This document shows, in pieces, positions 1 through 9,882 of a stretch of DNA of 64,000 nt (positions are counted from its first letter, which is position 1; the number at the start of each line of letters is the position of its first letter). The position numbers were made by a program, and so were the translations under genes. The notes under the pieces are model-generated. The model made no database searches. It was given only the letters and a program-made list of their open reading frames with translations, and had not been told where the DNA came from. Source of the stretch: Vitrella brassicaformis (Eukaryota; Sar; Vitrellaceae); contig CDMY01000228.1 of assembly GCA_001179505.1 (NCBI GenBank), positions 62,001-126,000 on the forward strand, read 5' to 3'.

Positions 1-501
1 CCACAAACTTGAACATGGGTGCGTGCCGCAGCATGTCGGGCAGAATCAGGAAACGGATCTGGCTGCCGCGGATGTACAGTTGCTGCACACAGACAGGGTC
101 ACACGGACACACAAACAAGGGGAGAGGGAGAGAGAGAGAGATGCGCATGAGGGTGGGTGCGTTCATCCTGTCGTGTGTGTGTGTGTACCTCGAGTTGTGA
201 CGTCTTGCCGTCCTTGGCGGTGACTGTGATGGACTCGAGCATGATGTTCATGTTGTCCTCGGCATTTTGCTGCACATAGACACAACACACCCAGAGAGAG
301 CACATGCATTCTGCTTGATCTGACTCTCAGCGTCTGTCGTCCGTGTGTGTGCGCATCTGTGTGTTGCCTAGGAAGGACATCGTGCATGGCCTGATCTCCC
401 ACCAGAATGCCTCTGAAGAGCTCTCCCGATTTGGTCTCCACTGTCACGGTGTGTCCGAGCCCTTCGTACAGCACCTTGATGGGAATGCCGACCTGCGCCA
501 T
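1..501 (-). CDS. SNRPD3: Small nuclear ribonucleoprotein SmD3 (partial at the window edge)
   Basis: SmD3 is a core Sm-ring protein of spliceosomal U snRNPs that binds the snRNA Sm site with its Sm partners. Three exons read on the minus strand: 501-403, 269-189 and 82-1. The first gives [19 protein letters not shown] and GELFRGIL, which is Sm motif 1. The second begins with NAEDNMN and ends with a KDGKTSQLE-like segment. The third gives [18 protein letters not shown], the Sm motif 2 region. Spliced lengths match the SmD3 family residue for residue around the [14 protein letters not shown] junction. The ATG at 501 fits the family's usual short N-terminus. The C-terminal tail, usually Arg/Gly-rich, lies beyond position 1. 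Both introns carry CA-rich tracts on the plus strand (TG-rich in the sense). High confidence from family resemblance. Confidence 0.95.
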
Positions 502-634
502 CCTTCAACGAACCGCTGCGCACCTCAGAATCCCTTCCCTCCGCAGGCTCAGCTCGCAAACGGTGTTCGACGGCCTAGGACATTCCGTAAAACTGCTCTC
601 GCGGCTCTGTCGCCCCTGCGTTATTCTTCCTCAC

Positions 635-723
635 GAGGCTCTGCACCGTATTGAAGTCTGACTTCTATGCGGTGCAAAGGCTCTGCCGCATCGAAGTCAG
701 GCTTCAATGCGCTGGAGAGCCTC
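635..723. repeat. Nested palindromes able to form a cloverleaf
   Basis: Outer 8-nt arms GAGGCTCT (635-642) and AGAGCCTC (716-723) are perfect reverse complements. They enclose two inner palindromes that resemble each other. Palindrome 1 (643-675) pairs GCACCGTATTGAAGTC with GACTTCTATGCGGTGC, with two mismatches and a 1-nt centre. Palindrome 2 (about 683-712) contains GCATCGAAGTC facing GGCTTCAATGC with a few mismatches. The cluster lies between the SmD3 start (501, minus) and a possible plus-strand gene at 798. It could be a regulatory element, a small non-autonomous element remnant or a folded RNA; the sequence alone does not decide. Confidence 0.7.
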
Positions 724-797
724 CTGAGTGGGAATGATGCAGGCGCGATAGAGCACGCCGGGACCGCTGCTACTGCGACCAGCCTGATGACGCAAAG

Positions 798-1424
798 ATG
801 AAACTGGGAAGCGTCTTCGTCCCGGTCGCGATTTGCTTCTCTATCTTGCAGGTGAGTCAGATGGCCACGCATCACAGTGCATTGTCCGCATCACATGCAG
901 CTTCCATCTCATTTGCTTTGCCTCTGATCTGACGGCTGCGTTTGTGTCCTTTCAGTCTGTCTGCTTGTCTGCGGCGTCGCCATGTCAAGCACGGGCGGAG
1001 AGCGGCGGCTGGGAGGCGTCGGCAGTCGCAGGTCGACGATGACGAAGGCGAGGCACCAGAGGCATCTTTCGCCCGATGCGACAGCTCAGTGATGAAGACA
1101 TTGTGGTTGGTGCTTGTCAGTCTGGCCTTCACCCTGCACTTCGACGACCTGCCGCTCGTCGAGCGCGTCGCATCCGACAACCTCAGTGTGGTGTGCTTCA
1201 ACTCTTCACAAGCCGACTCCCCCACCCCAACCACACAGAGGCGTATGCGCTCTACATGGCTGTGTGTGTACTGTGTGTGTGTGTGTCTTGGTCATCTGTG
1301 TGGGTGGTGGGAGGTAGGGGTGCATTATATACTGAGTTGTAGGTCTGTCTTGTGTGTCGGTCGTGGTCGTTCCTTCCTTCGATCATCGGAGGTATGGATG
1401 GCCAGAGTGTCTCTCTTGACTTAG
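798..1424 (+). CDS. Hypothetical small secreted protein (tentative model)
   Basis: I do not recognise this protein. An ATG at 798 opens a short hydrophobic leader (MKLGSVFVPVAICFSILQ) that ends exactly at a GTGAGT donor (852). The best in-phase continuation is an exon from 1032 after GTCGCAG. It gives an acidic stretch (VDDDEGEAPEA) and then a second hydrophobic stretch (MKTLWLVLVSLAFTLHF) and LPLVERVASDNLSVVCFN. Third positions in that second exon are strongly G/C, as in the clear genes of this window, so it is probably coding. The frame stays open to 1424 through a TG-rich tract, and the real 3' end or another donor near 1250 is uncertain. An alternative start is the ATG at 1092, where the hydrophobic stretch itself would be the signal peptide. 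Confidence 0.35.
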
Positions 1425-1745
1425 TCGTGCGTGTGTCGGCTTGCCTGAATCAAAGGTGCTCGTTCTGCCCTGGCCACTGATCGCTTCTTGTCGCAACACA
1501 CATACCAGTAGAGTGACTTTTGTGTGTTGTGTGCGCATGCATTGGAGGGTTCATTTGGCGTCAATGAAGAACGTTCGGTTGTGATGTGGGCGAGCTGGCT
1601 TAGTGCGAGGGACGTATTGCATGCTCTGTGTCTCAGTCAGGGCTTTCTGTTGCCTGGGTGGACGACTGGCTGTGTGTGTGTGTGTGTGGGACTCGACTGG
1701 CTGCTGAACGGACAATGGCGCCTGCACGGAAGGTGTCAGTTGACA

Positions 1746-1778
<33 letters not shown>

Positions 1779-2415
1779 GGGCATCACAGCCGGTCTGGTC
1801 CACACGATGTGCAGTTAGCGCACCTGGTGGGCTGTGAAGATCCGCGAGCCATCATGGTCCGTGACTGCGTGGTGGTTCCTCACAGCTTACCACTTAGTCG
1901 GTGTGCCTGTGCCAAAAAGCCGAGCACTCACCTTCACACAAACACACACAACTTAACTACCAGAGACCGTCCCACATCTTCACCGCATCACCCCACCAAC
2001 CCAGCCCCAGGGCTCCCGACACGAACGGACTCATTTAAGACGACAAGAAGCCCTTAAATGCACACGCATGGCAGGCAAAAACGAAATGTCCTGTGAGTGA
2101 GTGAGGGTGTTGCAAATACCACACCCACAGACTCCCTCTCTCTCTCTCTCTCATCCAGACACCCTGCCGTACGAAACGTACCTTCCTTTGGGCAGCATGA
2201 CAAGCACACAAACATACACATACAATGAGCGGGATCGACGGACATCCACACGCGCATCGCATCGCATCGCATCCAGTCGGATTTTGCAAATGCACACACA
2301 ACACATACCCACACACATGGCATGGACCCATCAACCCATGTTAGTTAGAATCCACGTCTCGACGTCTCGACAGTGAGATCGATCACGCCTCACCTCACTC
2401 AGGTCAGGTGCTCAC
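1425..2415. other. Convergent intergenic region with microsatellites
   Basis: No convincing gene. The region holds (TG)n runs near 1670-1690, an (ACAG)n run at about 1747-1778, CA-rich stretches and a (CTCT)n run near 2134-2154. Open frames here are low-complexity translations of these repeats. The interval separates the 3' ends of two converging genes. Confidence 0.6.
1747..1778. repeat. (CAGA)n microsatellite
   Basis: About eight perfect tandem copies of the tetranucleotide CAGA/ACAG. The same tetramer recurs in short runs in introns and flanks across the window (for example 2808-2828 and 5280-5292). Confidence 0.9.
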
Positions 2416-5400
2416 TCACTTCATCCAGTCGGCGAGCGACAGACGATCCAGAGGGTTCCTGGGGATGGTGGGCGGGTTCTTGGGGATGAGGACGGGCCGA
2501 GGCTTCCTCGGGGTCACAGTGACGGAGTTGCGCCGCGAGTACTGCATGGGATACACCTCCCCGCCAGACACCAGCCCATAGAGGCATGGCTCTTTGACAC
2601 GGTGAGCCTGATTGACGCACACACGCCGGGGCACATGCGCTGGGTGCATTGCATTGCCATTTCGGTTGGCCCATGCACTCACTGCACTTGCCTGCAGGCA
2701 CTCGATGGCGTCCTCGACCGTCTTGAACTGGATGAAGCAGATGTGTGAGACGCGGCGCACATCCAGGGGTGAAGGGCCGCTCTCAGGCAGACCCTTCAAT
2801 CATACAGACAGACAGACAGACAGACAGAAGGACGCACCGCACAAGGACACGACACCCAGGGATGAGATGCAATGCAGGCACCAGTGCCAACCCACCCCCC
2901 CATCGACCGACCTCTGTGAGCAGCTTCTCCAGTTCGGCGAGACTTTTCTCGTAGGGCCAGGTCTCCATAACTATCTGCACATCCATCTCACACAACCAAC
3001 CCAACACAGGTGGCCACAATGATCCGTGCGGTCTCGTTGGTCGCCCACGGTGTTTGTTGGCTGGCGAATGGGGGGGCTGCTGCCTCGCGCAGGCGGCGAC
3101 CGCGGTGGCGATGGCGAGGGCGACCGAAGCCGACGTCGCTTCGGTGTAGTGCTACGTCTGGCACACAGGCAGCCAGCCAGCCACCAGTATGTGTGTGTAC
3201 TGATTGACACACCCCTTGTGTACTCACGAGCGGTTCAGGATGTTCCCTGGGAAAGGGTCAGGGTTGGAGTTGCGCCTCGAATACTGCAGGCCATAGACCT
3301 TATCGCCACACACGAGCCCATAGGCGCACGGCTCGTTGACACGGTGCGCCTGACACACACACAAGCACGCCTGTTTGGCTCACTCCCCTCACTTATTCAC
3401 TCACCCGCAGGAACTTAGTGGCGTCGTCGACGGTCCTGAACTGAATGAAGCACAGCCTCTGAAGCGCAATGCTGTCCCCCGCTTCTCGGCGGACATCCAA
3501 AGGAGGATGGCAGCTCGCAGGCAGCCCCTACAGACAGACAATTAACACACAAGCGCGCGGTTCATGTCGATGTGCGGGCGGGTGCCCTCACACGTACCTG
3601 TGTGGCCAGTTCCTCCAGCTCAATGAGGCCTTTGTCGTTAGGCCATCCGTCAACCACAATCTGCACCCGCGTCACACACAGATGGCTCCTTGAGTGCTCG
3701 TGTGTGGTCTTGTTGGCCGCGCACGGTGTTTGTTGGCTTGCGAATGGGGGGGCTCCTGCCTCGCGCAGGCGGCGACCGCGACCGATTGCGACGTCGCTTC
3801 GGTGTTGTGCTGCGCCTGACAGACACACACCCACACAGCCAGCCACCCATATGTGCGTGTACTGATTGACATAAAGCCTCTCGTCACTCACAGGAATGGG
3901 CTGCTGACGGAGTTTCGCATCGAGTACTGCAAGGGATAGACTTTCTCATCACGCACCAGCCCATAGCCGCACGGCTCATTGACACGGTGCGCCTGACACA
4001 CACACACACACACACACACGGACACGTGTGTGGGTTGAGTGCGGCCTCCCTCGTTCACTTTCTTTTGAGCCATGCACTCACTCACCTGTAGGAAATCAGC
4101 GGCGTCGTCGACCGTCCTGAACTCGATGAAGCACAGCGGCTTCTGGGACGCCCCTGCCGCCGCTCGCCGGACGTCCACAGGAGAAGGACAGCCGTCAGGC
4201 AGCCCCTGCACGTTCGCATAGAGGGAGGGAGGGACACTCACTCACTCAGAAGAGATCACTAACTGTGGCCAGCCGGCAGGTTACCATGGACGAAAGCGCA
4301 TGTCCATACCTCTGTGGCCAGTTTCATCAGTTCCGCCAGAGGCTCATTGCTGGGCCACATGTGTACTACTACCTGCACCCATCTCATCTCACACACGACA
4401 CATACATACAGGATGGATGGATGGACGGTGGCTGCTCGACTGTGTCTGTGGGGCGTTTGGCTGTGTACCTACCGTGTCTGTTGCCGTGCACAGCGATGGC
4501 GACCGATTGAGGCGGATGGGCGAGAGCGACCAGAGATTGCGGGGGACCCCTCTTTGGCGTCGTGCTGCGCCTGACACACAACACAACGCAACACACCACA
4601 GCTCGCCACAGCACCCAGTGTGTGGCCATCTTCATCTGAGGGGACGCAGGTAGGTACCTCACCGTCGCATGTCTGCAGACACAAACAGACGGACACAAAT
4701 GGTGTGTGTGTGGTCGAGTGCGTCTTTGCCCGCCTAGCTCACTCACCCTGGCTGTGGGGTGACCGGTCGGACCGCTCTCGCCGCTTGCTGCTTTGGCGAG
4801 GACGGGAAGGGGATAATGGCGAAGACGGCGAACGACCCTGATGGATGCACACACGTGAGACCCTACATGAGCCTGCTAGTTGTCGCTCGTGTGTTCATGT
4901 AGGTAGGTACTTGTCGGTTGTCTGTCTGTCGTCGGTCGTCCCGGTCGTAATAATCCTCGTCGCGAGGGGAAAGCCGCCGGTTGCTGCCGCCCCGCGAGAC
5001 GGTACGGAGCGCTGCACAGAGAGATGAGATGAAGGCAGTGCAGACACGGTCATATTGGCATGGTTCACTACTTTGTCTCTGTCTCATGTGATATGCCTGC
5101 GGTGTGTGTTTGGCTTACATGGGCTGCGACTGTCACGGCCGTGTCCACCATCCTACACACATCCATCCATTCATCCCACACACAGACAGCAAAGCACAGC
5201 ACACGGGCGCAAATGCCGCACCACTCGACCTGCGTACATTGTCACGTGAGCGCGAGCGACGGCGGCTGACGGACGGACGGACAGACAGACAGAATGGATG
5301 GATGGATGGACGATGCATGTGCTCTGCCTGTCTGGCGTGCCAGCGTACTCTCTGTCCCTTGACGGCTCTCTGGAGTGGCCACTGTCATACTTGTCATCGT

Positions 5401-7889
5401 ACTCATCGTCATAGCTGTCTCGGCGGCGTCTGGTTCTGTCGACAGATGGCGACATGCTGCCGCCTGGGGAACGAGAGCGTTCACCAGAGCCTCGGCCGCT
5501 GTCTGCTGCTGGGGGTGGGACGTCTGGGTGAGTGAATTGCCAGAGAGAAAGAGCATATCACACCAAGCTTGGTAGGGATGTCTGTGTGTGCGTGTGCATC
5601 CCTACCTCGAGGCGGGTGTCCATTGTCTTGCTCGCGCTGGGCGGGTGGCTCCTGTTTGACGGCAGGCGGTGCAGTGGGCACCCACAGACGGCCCTGCATT
5701 GCATGTGCGTTCAATTCACCACACACAGAACGGACGCACACCCCACGTGTGTCGAGTGGAAGGTTGAGTGGGTGACCTACGGCGTGTTCATTGTAGATGT
5801 GTTTGAGCCAGTTGCAGAGGTCGAGTGCCTGCCCGCGGAACTGGGGCGTGTTGCCCAGGCAGTCGCTGTTGATCTGGGTGGCCGTCTTGCCACTCATCGT
5901 TGCCAAATGAGAACCCTTGTACCGACTCTGACAGATTGATTACATCCATCCCACCCACCCATATATCGTGAATCGCCTCGCATCGCCTCTGTGTGTATCC
6001 CACCCCACCCACCCCACCCACAAACACACATACCTCGATGACAATCTCCAGAACGCTCTTGGCCAGCTCGCTGTCATCTCGCTCGAGCGCCTTGACCAGC
6101 TGGTGGTGGTCCAGGTTGATCAGCTGACGCTCCACGCACCCAGCAGGCGCCCTCTGCTCCGTCGGTGACTGCCTGCGGGCTGTGGAGATGGGGTCGCCTT
6201 CCTGCTGATTGCCACCCCCACCACCACTCGTGGCTGCCCCAGCCTCAGTCTTGACTCGGACGCCAGCACCCTTCCGCACGCGCCTTCCCTCCCTCTGCTG
6301 CTGCTGCTGCTGCTGGTGGTGGTCGTCATCAATGACGATTGCCTCTCGCTGCTGGTTGCAAGCACGGCGCCGGGCCCCATCAGTGCGTCCTGGCAAGCGC
6401 CGAAACAAGTACCACATTCTGACTGTATCCATCATCATGGCTTGTCGCTCTCTCGACATACCTGAGCCCCGAGCAGTGCGCATCGCCCCTCCTACGCGCT
6501 TGCCGCCCACCCCTCCCTCGCTCCTGCGCGACACAGAGTCCGACGGGAGTGGGTTCTCGTCGCCACTCGGCACAGTTGCATACCTGTTGTCGCCATTTGG
6601 TGGTGCCGGTGGTGCTGCGGCGGCCTGTGCTTGTCCGTCCCCCGCCTGACTGTCATCCATCTGTCGCTCCTGGTCTAGCATTTGCTGGTCGTCTTGCATC
6701 GGCTGGTCCCCATCGGCAGCTGGGGGCTGTTGCGGTGGTGGGTATGTGACGCCATGGTGCTGGCCGACGTGCATTGCTGCATCCTCAGGGGGGGTGGGGA
6801 CGCGCACGGGGGGCCGCACAGCCATGGGGGCAGCGGCAGGCGGCGGGATGGGGCGAGGGCAGTGCGGCATCGCTGACGCGGATGACACAAACGACATCAC
6901 ACACCCATGTTATGTGTGGTGGATGCAGTTCACTCTCCCACCAGTCACCTGGGTGGACGAACGCTCCGTTGTGGCTTCCTGGCGGCAACGGGGGACCGCT
7001 CACGATGATGCCGCCGTGACCTGTCGGCAGCATGAACGCATCGAGGCAAGTATGGGCGGTTGTTTGAGGTCGCCTGTCTGTTCCTGTGTGTCTGAGTGTA
7101 CCGTAGAAGAATGGTGGGGGCCAGAATGGGGGCTGTGGAGGGCCGTACGGGCCCATAGGAGGCCAGGGTGGGTAGGCAGATGCTGCTGCATCGCCTCCCT
7201 GGCCACCAGGAGGGGTGGCGTACGCTGAACACGGAGAAGATGAGGTGGCTCTACTGCTGTTGTTTGTGTGGGTGTCTGACTGACTGACCGGCGGATGGGT
7301 CTTCCATGTCGTGTGGCTCGGTCTTGGTGACGGTGTCCTGTGCGCCGTAGTAATGGTCGCCCCCCTCCCCCTCCTCTACCGCTTCCTCGTTCTCGTCACT
7401 CACTGAAGTCCACAACACACAACGCAACACATCTTCATAGACAAGCGACGGTCTTCACCTTCACCCTCCTCCCGGGCGTCCTCCTCTCCACCCTGGTCGT
7501 ACTCGTCACCCACTGAAGGAACAAACAAAGGAAACACTACACGGCACATCCCTGGGCCACATGATGCGGTCGGTGTGTGTGCCCGTCCGGCTTACCACCT
7601 GAGAGGTCTGCTGCCGCGGCCGTGGCGAACCTTGCTGCCGGACGATGACCCGCACCAGCACGATGCCCGTGATGGTAGGGTGTCTGTGGCGCTTCGGATG
7701 ACACTCGCCTTGGGGCTCGCGAGGCTGTTCTGGCGAGCTCTTGCTTGACGTCTGCACACCCTGCTGACAAACAGCATACAGCACAGAGAGCACACAATAC
7801 ATCCAGACATATATACATGCACACACATCGTGTGCATCTGTGGAGGGAATCTCTTCCTGTGGCGTACCTGCGACGCCCCGGCTGCTCAT
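2416..7889 (-). CDS. Large RS-rich protein with three degenerate RRM modules (SR-like splicing factor candidate)
   Basis: Multi-exon gene read from the ATG at 7889 (MSSRGVA, donor GTACGCC) to a TGA at 2416. The N-terminal half is Pro/Gln/Gly/acidic low complexity and contains several psi-K-x-E sites (VKQE, VKTE, VKQE), which are candidate SUMO sites. About 6900-5780 adds a polyQ and a conserved-looking segment around 5900-5790 (INSDCLGNTPQFRG, LCNWLKHIYNEHA). From about 5450 to 4750 the exons are Arg/Ser/Asp-rich (RRSRSRD, SPSRPRQSSKRRERS). The C-terminal half is three copies of one module: an RS-type exon (RSTTPKRRR...), a beta1-alpha1 exon (IVVDGWPNDKGLIELEELAT), a beta3-alpha2 exon (LCFIQFRTVDDATKFL) and a loop-beta4 exon (AHRVNEPCAYGL...YSRRNS). 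The fold order matches an RRM with weak RNP1/RNP2. RS plus RRM suggests a nuclear pre-mRNA splicing role; that is inference. The last module ends in a Pro-rich tail and LADWMK. Confidence 0.75.
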
Positions 7890-7956
7890 GACAGGCGGAT
7901 CTGGCCCTCTCAGACTTCACTCACCGCCGCGAGCCCGGCTGGCGTGTGCTTGTGAA

Positions 7957-8679
7957 ATGGCAATAAGCGAAAGAGATCAATGTATTTCACACTCAGCAGA
8001 TGCGATGACAGACAGCCCCGCCACCGCCACGGACGCTCAGACGCAAAAATTCCTCTCTCCCTTTCTAAGCTCGCACAAAAGCTCGCCAGGGGGTGACAAG
8101 TGCGTTTTCCCGATGCCAGCGACTGCAGCAGCCTCTCCCGTGCCGATGAGTACGCAGCAGTCATCTGCCGACTGTTTCCGTCTGAGTCTCAACCTGTTCG
8201 CGTCATGCACCACCCCTCGCTCCTCGGCGGCAGATCCGTCGCGCTTCCGCGGCGGCATGCATGTGGAGCTCTACGAGGAGACCTTCCACGACAGACACCC
8301 GCGCGACACCGTCACCCACATCACCCTCGCTGACCTGGACCGGCCGCAGAGCGAACTCGGCGACTTCGACATGTACAGCGACGACGGCCTCTCCATCGAC
8401 TGCACGGCGTCCCACCTTGACGGCACCAACGCGTCCGAGGACTCGGTGCGGGTCATGAAGAGCGTCGGCCGGCCGGTGGTGGGGGCCACCGCTCGGTGCC
8501 ACTCGGTGACCTTCCACCCTCGCACGCCCTACCCAAGCGAGTGGGCGGACTTCGTGTTTGAGAATGTGGCGGTGCCGCGGCGTGAGTGGCCGGTGGTGCT
8601 GCCCCGCCGCACCCAGTCGCGATCGGAGCTGTCGGAGGTGGATGTGGACCTCGACGACGGGTGGACCCGGTGGGAGTGA
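7957..8679 (+). CDS. Hypothetical acidic/Ser-rich protein
   Basis: Single long open frame with G/C-rich third positions and no recognisable domain. The frame opens at 7840, but that start would overlap the first exon of the minus-strand RS/RRM gene (7889-7868). The ATG at 7957 (MAISERDQ) or 8005 (MTDSPATATDAQ) is therefore more likely. The C-terminal two thirds look ordered: HVELYEETFHDRHP, THITLADLDRPQSELGDF, a DMYSDDGLSID segment, then CHSVTFHPRTPYPSEWADF, VFENVAVPRREWP and a Ser/Asp-rich tail ending in LDDGWTRWE. The short basic PRREWPVVLPRRTQSRS stretch is a possible phosphorylation or docking region. Genuine coding status is likely; function is unknown. Confidence 0.7.
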   Translation: MAISERDQCISHSADAMTDSPATATDAQTQKFLSPFLSSHKSSPGGDKCVFPMPATAAASPVPMSTQQSSADCFRLSLNLFASCTTPRSSAADPSRFRGGMHVELYEETFHDRHPRDTVTHITLADLDRPQSELGDFDMYSDDGLSIDCTASHLDGTNASEDSVRVMKSVGRPVVGATARCHSVTFHPRTPYPSEWADFVFENVAVPRREWPVVLPRRTQSRSELSEVDVDLDDGWTRWE

Positions 8680-9882
8680 TGGATGAGCGGTGGCAGGACA
8701 GCAAGTGCTTGTGGTAGCGTAGAGTGGTTAGATGGATTGGTTTGTGTGTGTGTGAGGGAGTGAGTGATTTGGTGGGGTGGGGTGGGGGTGGTTTTACGTA
8801 CATACCAAACCTGTTTGCAACCATATTCAATCAATGGGTGGTGGACGGGTCGAATGATGGAAATCGTTTTTTGTACCACCAGGGGCAGGCCCTGGTACGT
8901 ACGAATCCATTGCATGTATTGCGTGTGCGGTGGGTGGGTGGGCGAGTGTTATGTGTGGCGGGAGGGAGGCAGCCACGTGCCGTGCGTGTGGGTGTCGGTG
9001 CTGCAATGGACGGACGGGGTTTTGTCAAGGGCTGGCTGGAGTATTGTCGTCTTCAGGCTGTCGACGCGTGTGTGCAAGGGGTTTCTACCTTCGCGGCGTC
9101 CTTGGTGTTTCGCCTCGGTTGTCGCCAATCGAGGCGAAAGACCATTAACGACGGGAAGGTAGCAACCCTCTGTCACACATTGCAAGTGAAGCCTCTCACT
9201 CGTGTGCGCATGTGCGAAGGGATGGTAGGTGTGAGGCATGGTCAAGGCGTTTGACACGTGCGGCACACAGACAGCCAACACCAACACCAACACCACAACC
9301 AACACACAGCACTGACTAGAAGGCTTTTTCCGGTGTTATGCGAATGAATATTAATGCATACACGCATCCCATCGTCCATGCCATGGGGTGTCATGCTTGT
9401 CTGTCTGTCTGTCTGAGTGACGCTTTTATCCACTGGATGGATGATTGAATGAATTCATGGATGCTGCCTCCCTACCTGGTGAGTGTGGGTGGCTTATTGG
9501 TGGAACATTTATCTACCTTGTTGCTATGCTACCACGATGGATGGATGGATGGCGTTGCCGGCGGTGGGTTTCGCCTTGTCTCAGGGAGCTGGTGCCGAGA
9601 GTTTCACCTGATGGCTTCCAAGCCACCAGTCGAAACTCACACATCAGGTTCGTGAGTGCAGGAGAAACGCCACCACTACGGTGACGTGACAGGAAGCATG
9701 TATACGTACATCCGTTGCTGACAGTGACACTGATTGATGTCGTGAGATCATTTGAATGTCACTCTGCCACGCCACGCCCAGTGGTCCCCACCATCCCATA
9801 TGCACAATCCCCCACACCAAACCCATACCCATCGTCAGTCACGCCAAAACTGCATTGTCCCTCACACACCTCCATCAGTCAA
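8680..9882. other. Convergent intergenic interval with strong hairpins, no protein gene
   Basis: No protein gene fits. TG-rich tracts fill 8740-9030. A perfect 10-bp stem occurs at 9108-9117/9130-9139 (TTTCGCCTCG against CGAGGCGAAA, 12-nt loop). A nested hairpin lies at 9599-9638: GAGTTTC and GAAACTC enclose TGGCTT/AAGCCA. A weaker imperfect one lies near 8874-8905. These could be 3'-UTR structures of the flanking convergent genes or an unannotated RNA. Confidence 0.55.
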
